A DNA stretch of 35,000 bases from Chrysomallon squamiferum. Its lineage: Eukaryota; Mollusca; Gastropoda; Neomphalida; Peltospiridae. Below are positions 23,928 through 34,767 of the stretch, one piece after another. Under the pieces are notes generated by a model, which was given only the letters and a program-made list of their open reading frames with translations, was not told the origin of the DNA and made no database searches. Every line of letters starts with the position of its first letter. Position 1 is the first letter of the stretch. Where the stretch lies: the NCBI GenBank assembly GCA_012295275.1, contig CM022677.1, forward strand, positions 18,055,940 through 18,090,939. The letters are read 5' to 3'. The translations under genes were made by a program, and so were the position numbers.

Positions 23928-25028
23928 ATGAACACGACATCAACGATAATACCGTCGTTGTTCGAAGCGAATCAGACTGAATTCTACTACATCAGCACTA
24001 CGGACAGCTTCGACTACGGCAACGGGTCAACAACAAAGAGTTCGCCGTTGTCGTTTGTCAGTCTGCGAGGCTTGGGATTCTGGTGTACCGTGGTGGCCAT
24101 TTGTGTGCTGGGTCTCATTGGGAACACGCTCCAGTTTATTCTCATGAACGATTCGAAGTTGTCTCCCTTCTCTTACTCCGTCTACATGAAATTTCTGAGT
24201 TTCTCCGACACGTTCGTGCTGGCTATGAATCTCCTGAGAGAAACTGAAATCCAGTTTCAGCTCAAGCAGATCGTGCACTCCCACATCGCCTGGTGCAAAA
24301 CCCTGATCTGTTCCATAATATACCCGACCATTCTCTCTCCCTGGCTGATAGTCGGCCTCACCCTTGACAGATACGTCTGCGTCCGTTTCCCGCTGTCACG
24401 TGACCGGCTCTGCACGCGCACGAAAGCTCTGGTGGTCTGTTGGTCTATGGTTCTCTTCACGGCGGTTCTCATGGTCCTGTTAAAAATAAAAGACAATCAA
24501 TGCGACTTGGACGTCAATGTAGGCTTTTACTTCCTGTCTCTTAAAATGGCTCTGTCGTCCACGATGCCGTGCGTCTGCATCTTCATCCTCAACGTTCTCA
24601 TCATCGTACGAATCAAGCAAAGCAATGCGTTTAGGAGCACGTTCATGAGCGCGAACGCGGACAAGAAATAGGACAGCGCTACTCGCCCGCTCGTTCTGGT
24701 CTCGGTCCTCGCTTTGGTCACCATTCTCCCCGCGGCAGTCACCGATTCCGTTTACAAAGCTCTTTATCTCTCGAAGATTGACAAAATAGCTATCGCCCTC
24801 ACTAACGATCTCTGGCCCTTGTTTAACACGATCTATCTGTTGAATTTCGCTCAGAATTTTTACATACTGATCGGCAGCGCCAAGAATTACAGGCAGGTCA
24901 TGCTATCGAAAGTGAGACCTTTGAAAAAGTCGACGGATCCAAATGGACGGATGACGAATAGTCCTGCTGTGAATTCGGTTCCCGACGGTATCAACATGTC
25001 CACCGTGTCCAGTTTCACAGCCACTTGA
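23928..25028 (+). pseudogene. Receptor 3: class A GPCR with a single in-frame TAG in intracellular loop 3
   Basis: One coding exon, acceptor TTTTCTTTCTTTTAG ending at 23909, ATG 18 bp later. Residues 1-247 hold sequons NTT, NQT and NGS, TM1 with GNTLQFILM, TM2 with LSFSD (90-94), C123 to C192 (the likely TM3-ECL2 disulfide), LDRY (146-149), TM4 with W172, TM5 with TMPCVCIFILNVLIIVRI, and the start of loop 3. Codon 248 is TAG (24669-24671) where receptor 4 has CAA; otherwise the frame is open to TGA 25026-25028, with TM6 (RPLVLVSVLALVTILP), TM7 (LLNFAQNFYILIG) and a short tail. Read through, it would be 366 residues against 377 in receptor 4. TM4/ECL2 is four residues shorter. The single lesion suggests a very young pseudogene, a sequencing error, or a stop recoded in RNA. 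Confidence 0.9.
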
Positions 25029-25455
25029 GTGATTTTACGTGATGCCATATTTTGGGAATTACAGGAATTTTCGTGATTTTTTTTTTGTGTGTGTCTTACA
25101 GGAATTTTGTGTGATGTTATATTTTGTGACTTATATTTTATATTTTATATTTTTATTTTTCCAACAATTGTAAGAGATCTTAATTTAGTGACTCGATGGA
25201 ATTTAACGTGATATTATATTTTGTGACTTGCATGCATTTTATGTGATGTTATATTTAGTAACTTATAGCTTTTACGTTACGCTAATCTTGTGACTTATAG
25301 GAATGTTACGTGCTGTTCTGTTTTGTAGCTTACAGGAATTTCACAGGATGATGTGATTTGTGACTTACAGCATTTTATGTTATGCTAATTTGTGACTAAC
25401 ATTACATGATTTTGTATTTTGTGACTTACAGTTTTACATTATTTTTAATTATCAA
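25018..25455 (+). repeat. 35-bp minisatellite beginning at the receptor 3 stop codon
   Basis: Unit core GTGACTTACAGGAATTTTA followed by CGTGATGTTATATTTT. Unit starts are near 25018 (variant overlapping the stop), 25054, 25091, 25126, 25188, 25223, 25258, 25290, 25325, 25360, 25392 and 25421, mostly 32-37 bp apart. It forms the start of the presumed 3' untranslated region. Confidence 0.87.
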
Positions 25456-25493
25456 CTAGATGTTATAAAATCTACCTTTAAGTTGTTATTTTT

Positions 25494-25580
25494 ATATTGT
25501 ATTATATTGTATTGTATTGTATTGTATTGTATTGTACTGTATTATATTATATTATATTACTTTATATTATATTATATTGA
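25494..25580 (+). repeat. (ATTGT)n and (ATATT)n pentanucleotide arrays
   Basis: ATTGT units at 25494-25545 pass into ATATT units to 25580. Confidence 0.92.
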
Positions 25581-26790
25581 AAACTCTTTAAATTTAGTAC
25601 TGTATTAACATTTTGCCACATAATTACAGAAGTTTATTAAGTATTATTGCCTTTACTATATAATATCAATATTGTATTATTGTTATTTCAACAGATAAAT
25701 ATATTATTACAAGGTGTTTAAGACTTATTCGATGTATTATTTGTACATCAATTAAATCAATGAACTGAGAAAAAATATAGTTGTATTTTAATTAGGTTTT
25801 AAAGTATTTCATAATTATTGATTTTCTGTTCTTGCAAAACATTATATACTATCGCTATAATATTCTTACAAAGTATTTAAAAAAATAATGTTTGTGTTAC
25901 ATCAGTTTCACTAAGTGAACGAACAAATAGAATTATATTTCGTTTGTAACGTACTGTATAATTGTGTAAGTATTGTTTTATTGTTACAGCAAACTATTTT
26001 ATTAAGTCAGAATATTATTATCATAAGTTTTTAACATAGCAAAAAAAAATAATTAAAAATTAAAAGTTAAAGATAAATAAATCAACAACAAAAAAAATTA
26101 AAAATTGGGAACACAACAACAAAACATTTAAAAAAACAAATAGTGCTTCAAATCGGTTTTTACTAAATATGAAAAAACACATCTATGTTAGCAGTACTGT
26201 ATTATTAAGAGTAACGTATTTTACAAGTATTGTATTATTGCAAAAATGTTATTTTAATATTATATTTTATAAAAATTGTATTCTATTTTATTGTAACATT
26301 TTCTGTGAACTCAGTATTCTGTTATTGTTATTTTAACATATTTCATAAATATTACATTATTGTTACTGTAACGAATTGTGCATTGTTACTGTACCGTACT
26401 GTAAGAAAATTATACTGTGTTATTGTAATTGTAATGTATTGTATAAATATATTATTATTATTATTATTGTAACGCATTTTATAATTAATATTAAATTATC
26501 GTTATTGTAACTTTCTTTAGTTGGTTTTTGTGTGTTTTTTTGTGGGTTTTTTGCTACATATTGTATAAAAATCAGTGTAATATTATTATTACTATCTGGA
26601 ACATTCTTAATATTATATAAATATTGTTATTAGAACGAACAGTAAGAAATCAATGAATTTTACAAAATAGAAATCTATGATTATTATTAATCATGCACTG
26701 TATAAATATTGTTTTATGATTATTGTAATTTATTCTTCAAAAAATTGTTTGTTACGTTTTGCAAAAACTAATAATGATATCGTTGTCGTT
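25581..26790 (+). repeat. Degenerate AT-rich tandem repeat region
   Basis: Phrases like TATTATTGTTATTGTAAC and TATTTTATAAATATT recur every 30-45 bp, clearest at 26200-26520 (for example GTAACATTTTCTG, TTAACATATTTCATAAATATT, GTAACGAATTGTGC, GTAACGCATTTTATAATTAATATT). No coding signal. Confidence 0.65.
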
Positions 26791-26819
26791 ACAGCATATT
26801 TAAATATAACATTGTGACG

Positions 26820-26979
26820 TATCTCTTTATCTATCTACATCATCTCTCTCAGATCTATTTATCTATCTGTCTGTCTGTCTGTCTATCTATGTATCTCTGT
26901 CTATCTGTCTATAATCTATTTGTCGTCGATATCTGATTATTTGTCTGTCTGTCTATCTCTCCCTATGTCGCTCAATTTA

Positions 26980-27073
<94 letters not shown>

Positions 27074-27105
27074 CATATATTTGTTGTTATTATTATTATT
27101 ATTAT
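26820..27105 (+). repeat. TCTA/TCTG tetranucleotides, (TC)n, (ATT)n
   Basis: Imperfect TATC/TGTC units from 26820, TC units at 26983-27070, ATT units at 27087-27105. Confidence 0.92.
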
Positions 27106-27191
27106 TTAATAACAAATTTGTGATACATTTGAATATTTTTGATTATGTTGTTGTAATTATATGACATCAATAAAAATATGTCCTTGATTTC

Positions 27192-27228
<37 letters not shown>

Positions 27229-27560
27229 ATTTGTTTATAAAAAGTATTTTATGAGTATTATATTTCTTAGTATTTCAAGAAAATAAATAAATAAATGAAA
27301 AATTTAGTTTTCCAAAAATGAGCACTGACCTTTTAAAACTCATATCTGAAAAGATAATGAAGACATTTTAAAAATTCCCATCTTAAAAGACATTACATTG
27401 TCCACTATCAGCCGATATTTCAAGAAAATAGCAGTTTCGTAACTTCCCCGCGTCGTGTCATTCAGAGCGCTGTGGAGACGACATCTGTCAATCAAGTGTC
27501 GTCTGGAAGTACCGTCTAGGAATGACGTCAGACTGTGATGTAAATTGACAAAAGGCGAGC
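27106..27560. other. Mostly unique stretch with a perfect CRE palindrome
   Basis: Poly(T) at 27196-27224, then unique sequence. Bases 27440-27560 are noticeably richer in G+C than their surroundings, with CGCG, AGCGCT and TGACGTCA (27523-27530, a perfect cAMP-response-element palindrome). The minus-strand frame over it has no recognisable domain. It could be a regulatory island or a repeat fragment. Confidence 0.4.

Positions 27561-27562
<2 letters not shown>

Positions 27563-27630
<68 letters not shown>
27563..27630. repeat. (AT)n microsatellite
   Basis: About 68 bp of pure AT dinucleotide, which can extrude as a cruciform. Confidence 0.95.
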
Positions 27631-27636
<6 letters not shown>

Positions 27637-29098
27637 ATAAAATAAAATAAAAATATTTAAACCATTTAAACCATGGATCTCATCATCACCCATCGAAGAT
27701 AGTATTCTGGAAATCGGGTAAGAACTTAATTTAACTGCGACTAATTTGACGGAGAAAGGTGGACGTGAATAATGAACGAGTGATTAAAAAATATAATACT
27801 AACAATAAAAATAAAATAAAATAAAAATAAAATAAATAGATAAATAAATAAATAAATAAACAAATAATAACAATAAATAAATGAAAATAAATATACACAC
27901 AACTGGATAAAGAAAGAAAGAAAGAAAGAAGGATAAAAAGGAAGAATTGAGGAAACAACTGAAAATAGAGACAAATTAATAAATAAATGAATCAATGAAT
28001 GAATGAATAAATACATCAATAAACAAACAAACAAACAAGCAAACAAATAAAGAGAGAGACACACAGAGAAACAAACAGATAAAATAAAATTTTAAAAATG
28101 AAAGCACAATATACACTGAGAGAAAACTGACAAATGGTGCACGTAAAATAACATTTAAAGACTTCTGAGTCTAGTATCAGGAATTCACTGAATGAGAGGG
28201 TACAACAAGGTCGAAATGACAAGTTAACTCAAGAGTAAATACATATTAAACCCAAGGAAAGCTGAAAAAATTCAGATTACATTTCTACTTGGAGAAATCG
28301 GAGGAATAATGGAGATCCCACTGATTATGTGGTCAAGTAGATTAATAATAAGACGATTTTTTTCTTAAAAATATTTTCTTTGCGTTTTTATATTTTATAT
28401 ACTGATTTTTGGTTTATGCAAAAAGAAAAAAACCTGAAACTTGTGTCCAAAAATCGACAACGTCAACGTATTTAATCATATAAACAATTTTTACTTTTTA
28501 TAGAAAGTTTCATGATGTGTTTCAGACTCAAGGTGGATTAGTTCAGTGTGTTTTCTTCTTCTTCTTCTTCTTCTTCTTATTATTATTAAACTCAAAACAA
28601 AAAGTGACAGATTTAGAAAAAGCCTACAACAACAAACAACAAAAACAAACAAGAAGAAGAAGAAAATAAAACAAACATATATAGAAATAATTAATATGAA
28701 AATGATGATGGTGATGATGATGATGATGTCGATAAGGATGATTACGGTGATTTGTATTGCGCACTGATTGCTTCTAACAATCAAACATCCAACACAGCTG
28801 GGAGCGTACGTAAGGAAACATAACTCTTGTCTGTCAGCTTATACTGGGTAAGCAATTCCTCAAAAGACTAAGTAGATGATTTCTTTCCATAATATTACCA
28901 TCTCTGTCATTACTACTTCTGGTACTGATTAAAAAACAAGAATAACGACAACATCAAACACAACAACAATAATAAGTGTTGATGTTTATGAAATAATGAT
29001 GATGATGATGGTAATGCAGAAGTAACTGAGAATACAGAAACATTTCAGTGATTTCTGTTACGAGGTTTAATGATATATATTATAAATGTATTTTACAG

Positions 29099-29146
<48 letters not shown>

Positions 29147-29312
29147 GTGAGGAAAATAAAAGGAATTAAATTTTATAGTTTTTTACCGAGTCATTAAATA
29201 AATAAAGATTCATTTAGAAATCTGGAAGTAATATACGACCGGTTGATTAGTTTCACTGAGCTGCAGTCTCCGTGCTTAAAAATGAAATAAAAAAAAAACA
29301 AAGAAAAAGGTC

Positions 29313-29314
<2 letters not shown>
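27631..29314. other. Intergenic AT-rich sequence with short tetranucleotide tracts
   Basis: AAAT/AAAC tracts at 27800-27880 and 27975-28060, AAAG at 27913-27930, CTT at 28555-28577, GAT at 28704-28730 and 28998-29010, poly(A) at 29108-29144. No frame looks coding. Confidence 0.55.

Positions 29315-29382
<68 letters not shown>
29315..29382 (+). repeat. (AG)n microsatellite
   Basis: About 68 bp of AG units, followed by ATT/GTT triplets (29419-29492). Confidence 0.95.
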
Positions 29383-29383
<1 letters not shown>

Positions 29384-29677
29384 AGATAAATATATAATAG
29401 TTTCGAATTATCGAATTGTTATTATTATAATTATTATTATTATTGTTGTTGTTTTTTCTTGTTATTATTATTATTATTATTACAACAACAACAATGCCTA
29501 CTACTACTACCACCGTACCAATCACTACAGCTACAACAAGAACGATAAAAATTAAGTTAAAAAAATATAAAATAAAAAAATTAAAATTATGTTGTAAAAA
29601 TATAAGCAATGTTTTAACAATAGCTAACGAGAAGAAAGAAAAAGTAATAACGCTGGCATTATTTATTTATTAACCAA

Positions 29678-29718
29678 TTCACGAACCGGCTTATTGAGAT
29701 GGTGAAAAGAAAACGTCA
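29678..29718 (+). promoter_or_regulatory. Orphan copy of the conserved receptor promoter block
   Basis: TTCACGAACCGGCTTATT at the left is identical to copy A; the right half GAAAAGAAAACGTCA has a one-base insertion and a few changes. Further down, TACTGGGAAGATGGCCGATTTG (about 29800) weakly resembles the 1215-1240 region of copy A. No receptor exon follows on the plus strand inside the window, and receptor 4 points the other way, so it is either a relic of a deleted paralog or the start of one beyond base 35000. Confidence 0.55.
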
Positions 29719-31289
29719 TTTTTTGAATATAATTCTTTCCAGCACTAAAATTCCACTCTGACTGTTTGATGTATGCTGAATCAGTACATTAATGTACAGT
29801 ACTGGGAAGATGGCCGATTTGTTAAATTATCCAGCAGGCAGTGACAAGTTTGTATTGTCTGAAGAATTAAAACAAACGATTGATAGCCTGAAATCCTGCA
29901 GATGTCATTCAGCACGTGCATAATTAATTAATATATAAGTGAGATCGATTTCAAACTGCTGTGATTGGTCGATGGTTAGGCGGAGTAACTCTCTGTAAAA
30001 GATAGGAATATTTAGTTTTGTTTTGTTTTATTTTAATTAGTTTATTTACTTTTGTTTAGTTTAATTTTATTATTATTATTGTTATTATTATTATTATTAT
30101 TATTATTTATTATTTTTATTTTTTTTATTGATTTAATATTGTTTTACTTTATTTTGTTTGCTTGTTTGTTTGTTTGCTTATTTATTTATTTGGTTGCTGT
30201 TGTTCTTATTATTATTTAAAACCATAGTTGGAAAACAAACAAACAAAAATTTTAATTGAAAATAGATAATACTTTGGTTTTGCTGTACTGGCAGCAGCTA
30301 ACGTTAATCAGAAACAAATGAGGAATATAGATTCGTTCTGTCAAATACTTTTAACAACATCCAACCATCCATCCATCCTTTCATTTCCGTGTCTGTCAAT
30401 CTATCAAAATATTATAATAGTATAATTTTATCTAAATCATTTACGCATGATATTATTCGTGGAAATATATCTCTATGGAACAGTTTGTAATCAGAGAATG
30501 CGCCAAAGAGTTCGAAGTTCTTGTTAGTTTAGAATAAGATATGAATATTTTTTTTAACATTCTTGAAATTAGTTTTGCTTTTAGGTTGTTAAAAAAGAAC
30601 AACGTACCGTACATTACAAATACTCTTTTCATTTTATTGTATTTACATTTTATGTTTATATATGATAATGAAAATTCCATAATTTTGCTGAAACGGATTT
30701 ATAAGTTATTTATCCGTGTAAGTTACTGTTATTGTTTTTGTTGTTGTTGTTGTTGTTTTCCTTTGTGCTCTTGCCAATATCGGCATCATCATCATGATCA
30801 TTATTTTTATTATTACAATTATTATTATTATTATAATCATCATCATAATCATCATCGTGTTTATCCTTGTTGTTATCATTATTCTCTCTATTTTTTTTTC
30901 TCCCATTCTTTTATTTCTCTCCTTACCACCGACCATCAGTACTTATTACATAGATATAATTATTGTTTCACTTTTCAGATAACTGACAATAAAACAAAAC
31001 AAACAAAAAAAATCCGACGACAGTGACGTATTCCTTGAAGAAAACGAGACAGCCATATTGAATAGAAGTATTAGCATCTACAATTAATCTGGGTGGCAAC
31101 TTCGAAGCAGTCTCTGGAGCTTAGCCAAATTTCAGTCTGCTAGGTTACGCATCATGGAGTATCGTTATTTTCAAAACAGTCATAGGAACTGCGGGGAAAG
31201 TGACGCCGTTTCTTTGTTGCTATTAAAATGGTGTCGTAATAACTTTGTTTAATACGTAGATCTGTATGTATATTACAACAACAGCATTA
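29719..31289. other. Intergenic sequence, mostly unique
   Basis: ATT-rich at 30068-30130, TTTG at 30155-30195, CAT/ATT triplets at 30783-30870. Bases 29720-30000 and 31020-31250 are non-repetitive. No coding frame recognised. Confidence 0.5.
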
Positions 31290-31690
31290 CCAGTACTGTT
31301 TTCACAAAGACCACACCTATTACTACTTCCAGTGCTAATACTTGCACTACGACTAGTATCACTACTATTACTATTGCACTGCTACTATCATAAGCATTAT
31401 AACAAAAGCTGCTGCTACAATTCCTACTAACCGTACTAATATTACCACTACTACTACTACTAGTAAATATACTACTAATATTACTACAACTGTTACTACA
31501 CCTACTAACCGTTCTAACATTACCACTACTACTACTAATATTAATACAACTATTACATCTACTAACAGTACTAATATTACCACTACTACTACTACTAGTA
31601 TTAATATACCACTAATATTATTACAACTACTACTACACCTACTAATCGTACTAACTTTACCATTACTACTACTGTTATTGTTAATGTAGA
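31290..31690 (+). repeat. Triplet (ACT/ATT)n array with a longer-range repeat
   Basis: Units starting CTACTAACCGTACTAATATT recur at about 31423, 31501, 31558 and 31638 (spacing 78, 57, 80), each followed by ACC(ACT)n. The short unit lacks an internal segment. Frames on either strand are low complexity. Confidence 0.82.
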
Positions 31691-32272
<582 letters not shown>

Positions 32273-32599
32273 TTTCTTTCTCTCTAGTTAGTAAACTGAC
32301 GCAAGTTGATAAAAAACAAAAATCCAAATGACAGATTAACCTGTTTAATATTCACAATTCACTAGATAACTAAATAACATGAAATACACGCGTACAAACA
32401 CATTAAAGTTTGAATTTTAAACACTTATGTTCAGAGACAACATGTTATAATAAAAACGTACAGATTTACCTTTCCTACTCCGAGTATGTTATGGTAAAAT
32501 ATTATTTTGAAATGAATTTAAACCATACAACATATAAACAAAACACACATAGATACATCTTTTTAATCTATAATTCTGTCTACTAGCGTATGTACCTTC
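32273..32599. other. Unique AT-rich spacer downstream of receptor 4
   Basis: No gene or clear repeat seen. Confidence 0.5.
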
Positions 32600-32771
32600 C
32601 TACCTGTCTGTCTGTCTGTCTGTCTGTCTGCCTGTCTATAGGTGGTTGTCTCTCTCACAGTCTATCTATATATCTCTCTATCTACCTAATATAACTAATG
32701 TATCTGTTTGTCTGTTTATCTATCTATCTATTATATCTATACCTAATGTATCAATCTAACTAATGTATGTA

Positions 32772-32819
<48 letters not shown>

Positions 32820-32845
32820 ATGTATCCATCTAATGTATGTATCTG

Positions 32846-32883
<38 letters not shown>

Positions 32884-32909
32884 CGTCTATCTATCTATCT
32901 ATCTATCTA

Positions 32910-32994
<85 letters not shown>

Positions 32995-33021
32995 GATGTA
33001 TCCATCTAATGTATGTATCCG

Positions 33022-33057
<36 letters not shown>

Positions 33058-33145
33058 GCTAATCTATCTGTCTATCTATCTAATCTATCTATCTATGTAT
33101 CTGTATGTCTGTCTGTCTATCTGTCTGTCTGTCTACCTACCTATC
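32600..33145 (-). repeat. (GATA)n/(GACA)n array next to the receptor 4 stop codon
   Basis: On the plus strand TCTG and TATC tetranucleotides, nearly pure TATC at 32804-33055, with scattered TAATGTATCCATC spacers. On the minus strand this is GATA/GACA DNA starting about 6 bp after the receptor 4 TAG, so it would form the beginning of the 3' untranslated region. Confidence 0.93.
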
Positions 33146-33150
33146 TCTTT

Positions 33151-34284
33151 CTACTGTGTTAGGTCAGTCACTGCAGTGACACTAGAAACAGACGGCAGAT
33201 GGCAACTGGCAGAACTTGAATTTTCAGACGACATTTTCTTAGTTTGTGTCCTTCTATCCACTGGCGTCTTCAAACATCTAAATTTCTTTAACATGATTTC
33301 TCTGTAGTTCCTGGCACTTCCCATCAGAATGTAAAAATTCTGAGCAAAGTTTAACAAATAGATCATATTGAAGAGCGGCCAAAGACTGCCAGATAAGGCA
33401 AAAGCGAATATGTCGGACCGGCTAAGTTTGAGTCCTACGTAAACACAATCTGTGACCGCGGCGGGTAGAATAGTTAGCAGAGCAAGAACGGAAACGAGAA
33501 CGAGAGGGCGCGTTGCCTTATCTTGCTTCTGATTGGTGGATTCTTTGCCAGATCTCATGAAGGTTTTCCTGAATTCGTTGCTCCGTTGCACGTGCACGAT
33601 GATCATGACGTTGAGGACGAAGATACAGACGCAGGGAAGCGTGGACGAGAGAACTACCCGATAGGCAATGATCAGAAATCCGGCTTCCTTTGCTGGATAG
33701 CATACACCGTCGTTTATTTCAAGCATGACAAGAATAGGGATGTTCAGAACGAAAATAACGAGAACCACAGACGAGCAGACGACCAACGCTTTCCTTCTCG
33801 TGCAAAAGCAGTCACGTGACAATGGGAAACTGACACAGATGTATCTGTCCAGCGTCAGTCCTACGATCAGCCAAGGCGAAAGGATCATGGGAAATAGACG
33901 CAAAACATTTAGGGTTTTGCACCAGAAATTGCTGACGTCAATACTCCTTGGAATATGAAACTGGAATTCAGATTCTCTGAAAAGTTCGATGACTAGCAAC
34001 CAGGTATCAGAGAAACTCAGAAATTTCATGTAGACTGAGTAGGAGAAGAGAGATAACTTTGAATCGTTCATGAGAATAAACTGCAGTGCGTTTCCGATGG
34101 CTCCCAGTATATCTACAATTACTACGAGACTAAAATAGCCAATTCCACGTAAATTAAAATACAGTAAATTTGTCATTGGTGATACGGTGCTCGCGTTTGA
34201 CTGGTTAATCAATTCAATTCCGTCTGTACTGCCGATGTACGCTGATGTTGACTCCGTCATGATCGATGTTGTATTAATATTCAT
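33151..34284 (-). CDS. Receptor 4: intact divergent class A (rhodopsin-like) GPCR, 377 residues
   Basis: The only unbroken member of the family. A plasma-membrane seven-helix receptor; ligand unknown. N-terminus with sequons N4-T-T, N27-Q-S and N30-A-S; no cleaved signal peptide evident. TM1 about 48-72 (GN at 64-65), TM2 84-105 (LSFSD, D93), C122 at the top of TM3 pairing with C195 in ECL2, LDRY (145-148), TM4 165-188, TM5 203-231 (P217), loop 3 232-258, TM6 259-285 (P274), TM7 299-321, a short basic helix-8-like stretch and a Ser/Thr-rich tail. Odd points shared with the paralogs: TM6 has TILP where class A usually has CWxP, so the toggle tryptophan is absent; TM7 has NFAQNFYIL, an NF-type variant of NPxxY without the tyrosine. 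The ATG at 34284 was chosen because it follows a splice acceptor (AG at 34297-34296). The frame upstream is only AAT-repeat poly-Ile. Likely an orphan peptide or chemosensory receptor; ligand class is inference. Confidence 0.93.
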   Translation of the reverse strand: MNINTTSIMTESTSAYIGSTDGIELINQSNASTVSPMTNLLYFNLRGIGYFSLVVIVDILGAIGNALQFILMNDSKLSLFSYSVYMKFLSFSDTWLLVIELFRESEFQFHIPRSIDVSNFWCKTLNVLRLFPMILSPWLIVGLTLDRYICVSFPLSRDCFCTRRKALVVCSSVVLVIFVLNIPILVMLEINDGVCYPAKEAGFLIIAYRVVLSSTLPCVCIFVLNVMIIVHVQRSNEFRKTFMRSGKESTNQKQDKATRPLVLVSVLALLTILPAAVTDCVYVGLKLSRSDIFAFALSGSLWPLFNMIYLLNFAQNFYILMGSARNYREIMLKKFRCLKTPVDRRTQTKKMSSENSSSASCHLPSVSSVTAVTDLTQ

Positions 34285-34294
34285 CCAAGTAGCG

Positions 34295-34299
34295 TCTGA

Positions 34300-34346
<47 letters not shown>

Positions 34347-34374
34347 TAATAATAATAATAATAATAATAATAAT
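34295..34374 (-). promoter_or_regulatory. 3' splice acceptor of receptor 4 inside an (AAT)n array
   Basis: On the minus strand an (ATT)n run ends in TTATTATTTCAG, with AG at 34297-34296. Eleven bases (ACGCTACTTGG) separate it from the ATG. The triplet array directly supplies the pyrimidine-rich tract, as the CTA/AAT arrays do for receptors 1 and 2. Confidence 0.65.
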
Positions 34375-34520
34375 ATAAATCATCATGATGATCATCGTGG
34401 AAGTGTCTTAATAATAGTTATAATTAACATAGAAATATAGAAAGAAATATTTCAAGGCGAACGTCATTAAATGGTTAGTTACGATGAATGGCGGTACAAT
34501 GGAAATGAGAACAAAAGGGC

Positions 34521-34521
<1 letters not shown>
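34375..34521. other. Presumed 5' intron of receptor 4
   Basis: Short unique AT-rich stretch, no other signal. Confidence 0.4.

Positions 34522-34590
<69 letters not shown>
34522..34590 (+). repeat. (AG)n microsatellite upstream of receptor 4
   Basis: About 68 bp of pure AG; pyrimidine-rich on the receptor 4 strand. Confidence 0.95.
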
Positions 34591-34592
<2 letters not shown>

Positions 34593-34767
34593 CCGCAGTG
34601 GTGGGACCGGAGGAAAGCATGATTTCTGAATTTTGCGGTTTTTCTAGACTCTGGTTAACTATTTACTTAAAATATGAAGTGAACGAGTCTGTATTTAGCA
34701 GGTAGAAATGAAAACACTCCTACTGTGCCTGATCCATTCAAACAAAGACTTTTCCGTCGTTAAGTCC

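Noticed and set aside
27523-27530. Direct assignment of the TGACGTCA palindrome as an enhancer of a receptor
   Set aside because: The nearest receptor starts are more than 3.5 kb away and an 8-mer can occur by chance; the same octamer also lies inside receptor 1 coding sequence (about 5495).
27340-27693. Minus-strand frame over the GC-richer patch (SLTSFLDGTSRRHLIDRC...)
   Set aside because: It begins in or before an (AT)n repeat (Tyr-Ile run) and shows no recognisable domain; kept only as a sequence-composition finding.
34285-34395. Longer receptor 4 start with a poly-Ile N-terminal extension
   Set aside because: The extension is the translation of an (ATT)n array that ends in a splice acceptor; the ATG at 34284 follows it and begins the family-like N-terminus.
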